Shown here: positions 18,181 to 25,670 of the stretch, in pieces | Layout: every line of letters begins with the position of its first letter | Numbering within the stretch: the stretch's first letter is position 1 | DNA from: Sphingomonas sp. HMP6 | Lineage (GTDB): Bacteria; Pseudomonadota; Alphaproteobacteria; Sphingomonadales; Sphingomonadaceae | DNA: 64,000 nucleotides | Reading direction: 5' to 3' | Assembly (NCBI RefSeq): GCF_013374095.1 | Contig: NZ_AP022672.1 | Location: forward strand, 1,177,501 to 1,241,500 | Notes under the pieces: model-generated | What the model saw: only the letters and a program-made list of their open reading frames with translations | Database searches by the model: none | What the model was told of the DNA's origin: nothing | Made by a program: the position numbers and the translations under genes

Positions 18181-18642
18181 ATGGCCTGCTTTTACTCCGC
18201 CCCGCTGGCCTGGAATCCGACCGGCGTTGACACGGATCGCCGGTGGTGCGCCAAGCAGCGTGAGCAGGTCATTGCCTACCTGTCCGAGGAAGGCTTCCGC
18301 GCGCCAGCCGTGGGGGATTGGCCCGCGTGGCACGTCACCCCTGTTGTGTCCGTCTGGGCTGTTGAGAGCATTGAGCATCCCGGAGCCGTTGGCTGGTGGG
18401 CTGTTTCCGGCGACTTTCCAACCGATTACATAATCTGTTCGGGAGATCGGAACCCGCGCCAAGCGCTTCGCGACATCGGCGACCGCTGGGGACAAGCCGC
18501 CGCGCGTTGGCTTGACGAGAAGCCTGCGGAAGGCTTCCAGCTACGAAACGCTGCGCACGAGCATGAACTGGCACCATTGCTTGCAACCCGTGCGCAACTG
18601 TTCCTCGACTTCGCAGCCGACGACCGCAATTGGGAGCAATAG
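18181..18642 (+). pseudogene. DUF4826-family protein gene with IS-derived 5' end
   Basis: The body (WCAKQREQVIAYLSEEGF, VGDWPAWHVTPVVSVWAVES, GWWAVSGDFPTDYI) matches the DUF4826 family. The ATG and about the first 17 codons lie in the terminal repeat of the IS21 element. The native 5' end is probably at 15627 (GTG): VFDDPDEEADLDAAV... there joins in frame to DRRWCAKQ after IS removal. The current 153-aa product keeps the whole conserved domain and could still work if transcribed. Its role is unknown; as an island gene it could be cargo. Confidence 0.6.
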
Positions 18643-19229
18643 CCGCCCGTCGGCTTGCCACCACTTTGAGACATACAGGCGACGAGCCGCTAGACGCCTA
18701 TGTTGAGCCCCGGCACCCTGTACATTGCCATACCCGCGACCAATCGATGCAGCGGATACCCATTTCCGTACTCATCCGCAGTGTCGCCGGGGCTGTGCCC
18801 CATGATCTGACGTTGCACACCTTCGATGATGCCAGCACTACGGGCGTAGTGTTTGAAGGTATGGCGGAAGGAATGGAAAACCATGCGCTTATCGGTGATG
18901 CCGCAGGTGGTTCGCATATATGGGCCAAACCACTCACCCCATTTGGCGGACAAGCGCCCGTAGACGTTGGCTTTGAGCATCGGGAATAGGCGAGCGGTAT
19001 TGGCGGCAATCGCTGCCTCTACGAAAGCGATGAAGCCCAATCGCACTAGTTCCGGGTGAAGGGGCACAACGCGCTCACTGTCAGCGTTCTTCAATCGGGT
19101 GTCGGTTTTGGCGTCGTCCTTCCGATCCTCGGTAACGCGAATGAACCAGCCGCGCTGATCGCCCCCATCCGCATCCGGGTAATCCATCTGAGCGACATCA
19201 CCGGGGCGTAGCTGGCCTAGTTCCTCTAG

Positions 19230-20866
19230 CCTGATCTATTCACCGGCAGCGTTTCTCAGCCGATGGGTCAGCGCAGGCGTCGTGTAGCCGCAGGCAGGGC
19301 GCATGGGTCCCAAGCGCCTGTCTCATCGCGGGTTCACAGTTTGGGGCGGAGTTGATGGGCGGGGTTCGTTTGGCGGCCACTGCCGCATCGATCATGGTCC
19401 CGTGGTGCGCAAGTTGAGCGCGATGGATCGGAACAGCGCGGCATCGGGACAGGCGCTTGCGAAGGCGATGCGGATGCGGCTGGTGGTTTCGACGACGCGC
19501 GCGGCGACCTTGAGCAGCCGCAGGCGGATGGTCGCGAACTCGGCGGTGCGGAGCGTGGCGGTTGCGGGCATAGCGTGCCGCACGGCCCACATCAGCCAGT
19601 AGGCGGCGGTGTGAAGGATGAGCCGCATCTGATTGGCGTTGGCCGAGCAGCAGGAGGTTCGGTCGCTCTTCAGCTGCGTTTTATGCAGCTTGATCAAGTT
19701 TTCCGCCTGGCCGCGGGCGCAGTAAAGCGTGTCATAGATCCGTTCAGCGCTGCCCTCGGCAAGCGAGGTGACAACGAGGCGGATGTCGAGGCCGAGGCTG
19801 CTCGCCTCGATGCGAGCAACGACGCGACGTTCGGTATTCCCCCAGGTTTTCGCAGCGTAGCGCGTCTCTGCGTAACGCCTTAGTTCGACCAGTCCCTGCA
19901 ATGCCCGGTCGGTCGCGCAGGCATCGCCTTCCCGAACGATGACGGGATCGGCGTGGAGCGTGCGGTTGCCGGGCAGCCCGAAGATGTAGTCGATTCCGTT
20001 CGCCTCGCACCAGGCCATCGGCTCTGGCCGACCGTAATGACCATCGCCGCGCAGCGTGATCCGGGTATCGGGCCAGTGGCGACGGATACGTCGCACGAGC
20101 CGGCGAACATGGCCGGCGACTTCCTTGCCCGACGGCGTTTTGCCGGTGCGCAGCAGCATCGCAACCGGCCGCCCGGTAGCGGTGTCGTAGACATGGATCG
20201 GCAGGAAGCAGCGCTCGCCGTAGTGGCCGTTCCAGAAAGAGAGCTGCTGCGCGCCGTGTACGACGTCGACGGTATCATCGATGTCGAGCGTCACCGCCGC
20301 AGGTGGCACGGGGTAGCTCGCGCAATAAAGGTCGACCAGCGTACCGGTCAGACGGATCAACTCGCGCGTAGTCGGCGCGTTTTCCCACCGGCTCATCGTC
20401 GGCTGGCTGGCCAGCCCGAACGGATCACCCGGCAGTTTGCCGAGCGCCAGCTTGAACCCTGGATCATGCCGCAGGGCGTCGAGATCATTGGCGTCTTCAT
20501 ACCCACACGAGATCGCGAGCATGCGGGCGCGCAAGATGTCGGCGACCCGGTGGATCACCCGACCCTGATCGCGCGGATCAGCGATGCAGGCGGCGAGCCG
20601 ATCCGCGATCCCCAACCGCCGCTCGGCCTGTGCGAGCAGTAGCACGCCGCCGTCCGACGTCAGCCGACCGCCGTCGAACGCGGCGGTGATTTTTCGACCA
20701 CGAATGGCTGGGAAGGTGAAGGAGAACCCACTATCGTCGGCCATGGCGGTCGTGGCACTTTCTGTCTGGAGCAGAGGGATGGCGTAAGCACCCTTTCTCT
20801 ACTCCAAACCAAAGACTTAGACCACGATCGCCACCACCGATTATCGCTCCCGATGAATAATCCGGG
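19230..20866 (-). mobile_element. IS1380-family insertion sequence
   Basis: Length 1637 bp with imperfect terminal inverted repeats (left CCTGATCTATTCACCGGCAG, right complement CCCGGATTATTCATCGGGAG; 16 of 22 bases match). It is flanked by a 4-bp direct repeat CTAG (19226-19229 and 20867-20870). It carries one transposase on the minus strand and splits the island integrase. Confidence 0.93.
19392..20744 (-). CDS. IS1380-family transposase
   Basis: A 450-aa DDE transposase. It opens with the family pattern FDGGRLTSDGGVLLLAQAER. Catalytic residues are expected at D in VTLDIDDTVD, D in TLRGDGHYGRPE and E in CARGQAENLIKLHK. SQPTMSRWEN and SFWNGHYGERCFLPIHVYD are further family blocks. Full length for the family, and apparently intact. 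Confidence 0.95.
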   Translation of the reverse strand: MADDSGFSFTFPAIRGRKITAAFDGGRLTSDGGVLLLAQAERRLGIADRLAACIADPRDQGRVIHRVADILRARMLAISCGYEDANDLDALRHDPGFKLALGKLPGDPFGLASQPTMSRWENAPTTRELIRLTGTLVDLYCASYPVPPAAVTLDIDDTVDVVHGAQQLSFWNGHYGERCFLPIHVYDTATGRPVAMLLRTGKTPSGKEVAGHVRRLVRRIRRHWPDTRITLRGDGHYGRPEPMAWCEANGIDYIFGLPGNRTLHADPVIVREGDACATDRALQGLVELRRYAETRYAAKTWGNTERRVVARIEASSLGLDIRLVVTSLAEGSAERIYDTLYCARGQAENLIKLHKTQLKSDRTSCCSANANQMRLILHTAAYWLMWAVRHAMPATATLRTAEFATIRLRLLKVAARVVETTSRIRIAFASACPDAALFRSIALNLRTTGP

Positions 20867-22011
20867 CTAGGCGTGCCCCGGTAAATAGCGCGAGTAGCGG
20901 CAACCAGTATGCAGCTTCTCCCTTACCGCCAGCAGGCCGGATGCCCTTGGTATGCACCGGGCCTGAAAATATCTGCCTGAGCGCGGGGAGATCGAACGGC
21001 AAACGTTGGTTGCGTGCCCGGTCCGTGTCCTTGATCGTGATGCCATCCGCCACATTCGCTGAGGTATGGTCGTTGTTGAACGCCCATTGCAGCAGCGTCC
21101 GCAGCCGAGAGAGCTTCATATTGATGTTCGCAGGAGATTGCCCCTCAGCGACCAGCTTGTTCTTGAAGCTCAACACCTGCTTGCGGGTGATTCGATCAAC
21201 AGGGATTTGCCCTTCCCGTTCATAGAACCAACGGGCTACCGCCCTATGGGTATCGATGCCTTTCTGCACCGGCTTTCGCTCTGCGGCCCAAAGGTCAACG
21301 ACGGTGGTATCGAGCATCGTCCCGCCGCCGGTAGCGGCAGCGCCTTCAATGGGAGCCGCATCTGTGTGTTCATTGGTTTGCACTGGGGTAGAGGCAACAA
21401 GTGCGCCCGGAAGGGCTTTCGCGGTTCGAAGCTTTTCCTTCAAGCGGTCCCTATCAAAGTTTACCCCGTCGAGAATATACCGGAAGGCGCGCAAGCCTCT
21501 GGGCATTTCAGCAGTGGACCCCCGCAGCCTGCCTTCTAGAAACGCGATCAAGCGAGCGACATCCTCACGCCGATGATCTTTTTCGGCAATCGCCCGCGAC
21601 TCAACGAGCGCGCTCTCTAGGCCAGCTTCCCACGTCGCGGCTGCCATCGCCTCTGCGCGGGGCGAAAGGGCCTGAGGGACCGCCTGAGGGGTTTGCTGGG
21701 CAGCTTGAGCCTGCTCCCTGGCCGCATCGATCTGAGCGTCTGTCGCGAGGGTGTGGGACGGCACAAGCCGTTTCGCCCTGTCGCGGTCTTTGGTGTGGAG
21801 GGAAAACTTCCACTCGGTGCGCGCCGCCCCGGAGGCTGTTCGGATGAACGGTCGCACTCCATCGGGCACAGCGCGACGGAAATAATAGGTCGAGCCTACC
21901 TTATCGAGATAGTTGCACATGGCCCTTGGCTCCTGTTCCAGATGTAACAGACGCCCGTAAAAAGCCTATGTTTTCCAAGTATCTAGCCAGTTTTCAGTGG
22001 CTTATACAGAT

Positions 22012-22034
22012 TGGTGGAGCCGAGGGGGATCGAA
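22012..22034 (-). repeat. Island attachment site, tRNA-proximal copy
   Basis: The T-loop to CCA end of tRNA-Ala, identical over 23 bases to 7925-7947. The base outside the repeat on the island side differs between the two copies, which fixes the limit of the match. Confidence 0.88.
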
Positions 22035-22087
22035 CCCCTGACCTTTCGCATGCCATGCGAACGCTCTCCCAGCTGAGCTACGGCCCC
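22012..22087 (-). tRNA. tRNA-Ala (GGC), island integration target
   Basis: On the minus strand: acceptor GGGGCCG/CGGCTCC, D-arm GCTC..GAGC, anticodon loop around CATGGCATG (anticodon GGC), T-loop TTCGATC, discriminator A and encoded CCA; 76 nt. Its last 23 nt are duplicated at the far end of the island, so this complete copy includes island-donated sequence. Confidence 0.97.
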
Positions 22088-22197
22088 ATCTCCCGGGTGG
22101 GCGGTCCCGGGCAAGGCGTCGCCCCTACCGAGGCGACGCACCCTTGGCAAGCGGCCTGACTGCCGCTTGCCCTTAAAAATTTCCGATTACGTGCAGA

Positions 22198-22515
22198 TCA
22201 ATGCTCATCTTCGCTGATCGGGGCTTCCACGCCGAGATCATCGTCGCCGCCGAGATCGACCTCGTCGTCGGGCGAGGGCTCCTCGTCTTCACCGGTGTCG
22301 ATATCCTCGTCATCGCCGGCCAGATCGTCGTCCTTCTTGATCAGCTCAGGCTTGGCCTGCTCGAACGGCAGCGGCTGCTTGGACTTCAGAATCGGCTCCG
22401 GCTCCCAATGCGCACCGCAATTGATGCACGTGACGGGATCGTCCTTGCCGAGATCGTAAAAGCGGGTGGCGCATTTCGGGCACGAACGCTTCGTGCCCCA
22501 TTCCGGCTGGATCAT
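22198..22515 (-). CDS. FYDLN/TIGR02300-family acidic zinc-ribbon protein
   Basis: A 105-aa protein. The N-terminal zinc ribbon has CPKC and CINCG pairs (RSCPKCATRFYDLGKDDPVTC), with the FYDL signature between them. The C-terminal half is very acidic (DDDLAGDDEDIDTGEDEEP). The family is conserved in alphaproteobacteria with no settled function. It diverges from aroA. Confidence 0.88.
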   Translation of the reverse strand: MIQPEWGTKRSCPKCATRFYDLGKDDPVTCINCGAHWEPEPILKSKQPLPFEQAKPELIKKDDDLAGDDEDIDTGEDEEPSPDDEVDLGGDDDLGVEAPISEDEH

Positions 22516-22629
22516 ATGCCGTAGACCTCATTGTCAAAGATGGGAGTTTTGCAGACCGTGGTGGTCCTTGGCCAGCAAAGTGGGGCGCGCCTTGCCATAG
22601 CGCAAGCGCACTGTCAAAGCGCCGGGCCA

Positions 22630-23961
22630 ATGGCACACCCCTCCCCTGCACCGCGCACCATCCCTCCCTCCGGTCCTCTCACCGGCCGCGTCCGCGTACC
22701 CGGCGACAAATCGATCAGCCACCGCGCGCTGATGTTCTCGGCGCTCGCGGTCGGCACCAGCCGCATCGAAGGCCTGCTGGAGGGCGAAGACGTCCTCGCC
22801 ACTGCCGCAGCACTACGCGCGATGGGCGCGACGATCGTGCGCGATGCCGACGGCTGGAGCGTCGACGGGGTCGGCGTTGGCGGGTTGCTGCAACCGGCGA
22901 GTGCGCTCGACATGGGCAATTCGGGGACCTCGACCCGGCTGCTGATGGGGCTGGTGGCGAGCCATCCGATCACCGCCACCTTCATCGGGGACGCATCGCT
23001 CTCGAAGCGGCCGATGGGGCGTGTCATCACGCCGCTGTCACAAATGGGCGCGGAGTTCACTGCGAGCCCGGGCGGCCGCTTGCCGCTGATGCTGCGCGGC
23101 CTGTATCCCGCCATTCCGATCACTTACACGCTTCCCGTTGCATCCGCGCAAGTGAAGTCGGCGGTACTGCTTGCCGGGCTCAACACCCCGGGAATCACCA
23201 GCGTGATCGAACCGATCGCCACGCGCGACCATAGCGAGCGGATGCTGCGCGGCTTCGGCGCAACCGTCACGGTCGAGGCCGCAGCGCAGGGCAAGATCAT
23301 CTCGATCACCGGCGAGGCAGACCTCAAGCCGCAGCATATCATTGTGCCGGGCGACCCCTCCTCTGCCGCCTTCCTGGTGGTCGCAGCGACGATCGTGCCG
23401 GGATCGGACGTAGTGGTCGAAAATGTCGGCCTCAACCCGACTCGCGCCGGGCTGTTCACCGCGCTCCGCCTGATGGGCGCGAGCATCGAGGAGCTGGACC
23501 GCCGCGAGGTCGGCGGCGAGCCGGTCGCCGATTTGCGGGTGCGCCACGCCGCACTGTCCGGGATCGAAGTACCGCACGATCTCGCGCCGAGCATGATCGA
23601 CGAATATCCAATCCTGTTCGTGGCCGCTGCTTATGCCACGGGGCGCACGATCGCACGCGGGGCGGAGGAATTGCGCGTCAAGGAATCGGACCGGATCGCC
23701 GCGATGGCCGCCGCGCTGAGCGCGATCGGGGCGCGGGTCGAGGAAGTGGGAGACGGCTTGCTAATCGAGGGCAGCGGCGGCGATCCACTACCCGGCGGCG
23801 CGACGATCGCGACGCTGCTCGATCACCGCATCGCGATGAGCATGAGCGTTGCAGCGCTCAACTGTCGCGCGGACGTGACGCTCGATGATGCCTCGCCCGT
23901 CGCAACCAGCTATCCGGCCTTCTTCGACCAGATCGCACAGCTTCAGGGCGACGCGGCATGA
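22630..23961 (+). CDS. aroA: 3-phosphoshikimate 1-carboxyvinyltransferase (EPSP synthase)
   Basis: Transfers the enolpyruvyl group of PEP to shikimate-3-phosphate in aromatic amino acid synthesis. ATG at 22630 gives 443 aa, the usual length; longer frames upstream are not family-like. Motifs: [40 protein letters not shown], and [14 protein letters not shown] near the C-terminus, i.e. the phosphate and PEP binding Arg/Lys residues. It overlaps the next small gene by 4 bases, in an operon with cmk. Confidence 0.96.
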   Translation: MAHPSPAPRTIPPSGPLTGRVRVPGDKSISHRALMFSALAVGTSRIEGLLEGEDVLATAAALRAMGATIVRDADGWSVDGVGVGGLLQPASALDMGNSGTSTRLLMGLVASHPITATFIGDASLSKRPMGRVITPLSQMGAEFTASPGGRLPLMLRGLYPAIPITYTLPVASAQVKSAVLLAGLNTPGITSVIEPIATRDHSERMLRGFGATVTVEAAAQGKIISITGEADLKPQHIIVPGDPSSAAFLVVAATIVPGSDVVVENVGLNPTRAGLFTALRLMGASIEELDRREVGGEPVADLRVRHAALSGIEVPHDLAPSMIDEYPILFVAAAYATGRTIARGAEELRVKESDRIAAMAAALSAIGARVEEVGDGLLIEGSGGDPLPGGATIATLLDHRIAMSMSVAALNCRADVTLDDASPVATSYPAFFDQIAQLQGDAA

Positions 23962-24206
23962 TCGATTCGGCCACCGCCGATATCGCCGGGTTCATCGGCG
24001 CGGTAACGATCCTAAGCGGTTTCGCCTATCAGACGCTGCGCAACGCCGCGCCCGATCGCCTGTCCAACGCGCTCAACTTCATCGGCGCTTCGTTGCTCGC
24101 GCTGTCGCTGATCGTGAACTATAATTTGCCCGCGCTTCTGCTGGAGACAGCGTGGGCGGCAATCGCTTTATTTGGATTGGTACGCACCGTGGTGGCTCGC
24201 CGATGA
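23958..24206 (+). CDS. Small membrane protein between aroA and cmk
   Basis: An 82-aa protein with about three hydrophobic segments ([50 protein letters not shown]) and a basic end. It resembles the CBU_0592-type small membrane proteins. It overlaps aroA by ATGA at its start and cmk by ATGA at its end, so it sits in a translationally coupled operon. Role unknown. Confidence 0.75.
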   Translation: MIDSATADIAGFIGAVTILSGFAYQTLRNAAPDRLSNALNFIGASLLALSLIVNYNLPALLLETAWAAIALFGLVRTVVARR

Positions 24207-24835
24207 TTATCGCCGTCGATGGCCCCGCCGCATCGGGTAAGGGCACGATCGCACGTGCTCTGGCCCGGCATTATGGCTTGCCGCATCTCGATACCGGCCT
24301 GCTGTACCGCGCGGTCGCGGCAAACGTGCTGCGGCTCGAACTCGACGGCTCGATCGAGGCCGACGCGATTGCCGCCTGCGATTTCGACGATTCGTTGCTG
24401 GAGGATCCGATCCTGCGCAGCGATCCGATCGGCACGCTCGCCTCGGTCGTCTCGGCGCATCCGCTGGTGCGCGCGTCGCTGCTGCAGCGGCAGCGGCGTT
24501 TCGCCAACCAGCCCGGCGGCGCAGTGCTCGACGGACGGGACATCGGCACCGTGATCGCGCCCGACGCCGACGCCAAACTTTTCATCCGCGCAACCCCCAA
24601 CATCCGCGCGAAACGCCGCCACGCGGAGCTGCGCACCGCCGGATCGACGATCAGTATCGACAAGGTGCTCGCCGACATCCGCGCGCGCGATCTACGCGAT
24701 TCGACGCGATCGAGCGCGCCCTTGGTACCGGCGAAGGATTCGGCACTGCTCGACACGAGCTTTCTGTCGATCGAGGCATCGGTCCAGCGCGCGATTGCGA
24801 TCGTGGAGGCTAAACGCACTCCGTCCGGAGCCTAA
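24203..24835 (+). CDS. cmk: Cytidylate kinase
   Basis: Phosphorylates CMP/dCMP with ATP. ATG at 24203 overlaps the preceding stop and puts the P-loop at the expected N-terminus ([17 protein letters not shown]). Further motifs: LDTGLLYRAVA, VLDGRDIGTVIAPDAD and the lid region RHAELR. At 210 aa it is a standard length. The 3' end overlaps a convergent membrane-protein gene by 26 bp. Confidence 0.95.
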   Translation: MIIAVDGPAASGKGTIARALARHYGLPHLDTGLLYRAVAANVLRLELDGSIEADAIAACDFDDSLLEDPILRSDPIGTLASVVSAHPLVRASLLQRQRRFANQPGGAVLDGRDIGTVIAPDADAKLFIRATPNIRAKRRHAELRTAGSTISIDKVLADIRARDLRDSTRSSAPLVPAKDSALLDTSFLSIEASVQRAIAIVEAKRTPSGA

Positions 24836-25196
24836 CGGCCTTTTCGACCGCCCATCCGGCAAACAACAGCCACCCTGGTGAAAGAAGCAAGGCAAAGGCC
24901 CACCCGAAATCCATGTCACCCGGCCGCCAGATCAAGTCACCCGCCAGCCAAGCGCACATCGCCACTTCGAGGCTGCCGACGGTGATCCACGCTTCCGGAC
25001 GGTCATATTTAAGTAGTGCCATGCAGACGAACGGGAAGGAAAAGGCTACGGCAATTGGCACTCCGCCAAACAACACATCGGGCCAATTAGTCCGGGCAGT
25101 ATCGTTAAAAGCTAATGTTATACCAATCAGAAGGGCGGCACCGGTGCATCCAACGATCAGCGCACGCCAAACATGCGGCGCGGAACGATCACGCAC
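24810..25196 (-). CDS. Hypothetical four-segment membrane protein
   Basis: Hydrophobic stretches include ALIVGCTGAALLIGITLAF, VLFGGVPIAVAFSFPFVCM, ITVGSLEVAMCAWLAGDL and WAFALLLSPGWLLFAGWAV. GTG at 25196 overlaps the end of the ParD-like gene and fits coupled translation; an ATG at 25262 lies deep inside that gene and is less likely. The position directly behind an antitoxin-type gene, where a toxin is usual, is notable, but nothing in the sequence shows toxicity. No family recognised. Confidence 0.5.
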   Translation of the reverse strand: MRDRSAPHVWRALIVGCTGAALLIGITLAFNDTARTNWPDVLFGGVPIAVAFSFPFVCMALLKYDRPEAWITVGSLEVAMCAWLAGDLIWRPGDMDFGWAFALLLSPGWLLFAGWAVEKAVRLRTECV

Positions 25197-25386
25197 GATC
25201 GTTGCCACCGGTTTCACCCTCGACGATCGAAGAAGGCTCCACACATGCGAGCTTGTCCGCACGGACCATTTCGCAACGAATCAAGTGACGCACCACATCA
25301 CTTTCATCGAGAAAGAGGCCGGATTGCACTTGTCCGTCCACCCAATGCTGCGCTTCGTCGGGTAAAGAGACTTTCAGGATCGCCAC
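25189..25386 (-). CDS. ParD-like ribbon-helix-helix antitoxin (orphan)
   Basis: A 65-aa protein starting at GTG with AAGGGAG upstream. The N-terminus (AILKVSLPDEAQHWVDGQ) is the ribbon strand and first helix of ParD/CopG proteins. SGLFLDESDVVRHLIR is the second helix region typical of ParD. ParD binds DNA and neutralises the ParE toxin; no ParE-like gene follows. Downstream, overlapping, is a membrane protein instead. Confidence 0.65.
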   Translation of the reverse strand: MAILKVSLPDEAQHWVDGQVQSGLFLDESDVVRHLIRCEMVRADKLACVEPSSIVEGETGGNDRA

Positions 25387-25508
25387 AACAAACTCCCTTG
25401 ATACAGACTGCCATTTTCATTCACCCTGTCAACACAGCGCCTGCTTGCCCCAACGACCTCGTTCCGCTAAGGCGCATGCGTCCAGCGAGCCGTGGTTCGT
25501 GGAGGTCC

Positions 25509-25538
25509 GGCGCGGAAGGTTTCTTCCTGCGCCTTTTT
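25509..25538 (+). terminator. Possible terminator or attenuator upstream of rpsA
   Basis: Imperfect hairpin GGCGC..GAAG..CTTC..GCGCC followed by TTTTT, about 130 bp before the rpsA start and on its strand. It could end cmk read-through or act as a leader element. Confidence 0.4.
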
Positions 25539-25670
25539 CGCTTGACGAAGCCTTCATGAAAAACGTCCCGGATGGATGTCGCATTCGGCACTCGGCCCGT
25601 GCGATAGCATAGGCCAAGACCGCCGGAGACAACCGGCTGGCCGGAACATAGCTTAGGAATACAGGACTTT

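Larger units (their letters stand above)
15700..18232 (+). mobile_element. IS21-family insertion sequence (second, unrelated copy)
   Basis: Carries istA and istB in the plus direction. Both ends share an inverted motif (GGCGGAGTAAAA.C.GGCC.TTG) at 15712 on the left and, complemented, near 18180-18200 on the right. Proposed termini are TGTGCTGAGCG on the left and GTTGACA on the right. Only CGG flanks both sides, so the exact left end is not proven; 15670 is an alternative. It sits in the 5' part of a DUF4826 gene. Its proteins differ clearly from those of the first IS21 copy. Confidence 0.75.
18690..21920 (-). pseudogene. Tyrosine recombinase (island integrase), interrupted by an IS1380-family element
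   Basis: The N-terminal part is read from 21920 to 20867 and the C-terminal part from 19225 to 18690. Removing the IS and one CTAG copy rejoins the frame exactly as LFTGARLEELGQLRPGDVAQ, giving 529 codons. The catalytic Arg is in TGARLEE; HSFRHTFKHYA supplies H-x-x-R; GHSPGDTADEYG supplies the last His and nucleophile Tyr. The N-terminus (CNYLDKVGSTYYFRRAVP) is the DUF6538-like arm of island integrases. It begins 92 bp from tRNA-Ala, consistent with acting on that tRNA. As it stands, Arg is separated from the His/Tyr boxes, so the enzyme should be dead. Confidence 0.92.
7925..22034. mobile_element. Genomic island integrated at tRNA-Ala(GGC)
   Basis: The island lies between a complete tRNA-Ala (22012-22087) and a 23-bp exact copy of its T-arm/3' end including CCA (7925-7947). 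A tyrosine integrase gene begins 92 bp from the tRNA end. Content differs from the backbone: a low-GC HEPN-like gene, a serine recombinase, unrecognised small genes and three insertion sequences. The tRNA 3' end faces the island, as expected when the element's own att copy restored the tRNA and displaced the original 3' end to 7925. Without the three insertion sequences the core is about 7.3 kb. With the integrase broken, excision would need help from another element. Confidence 0.85.
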
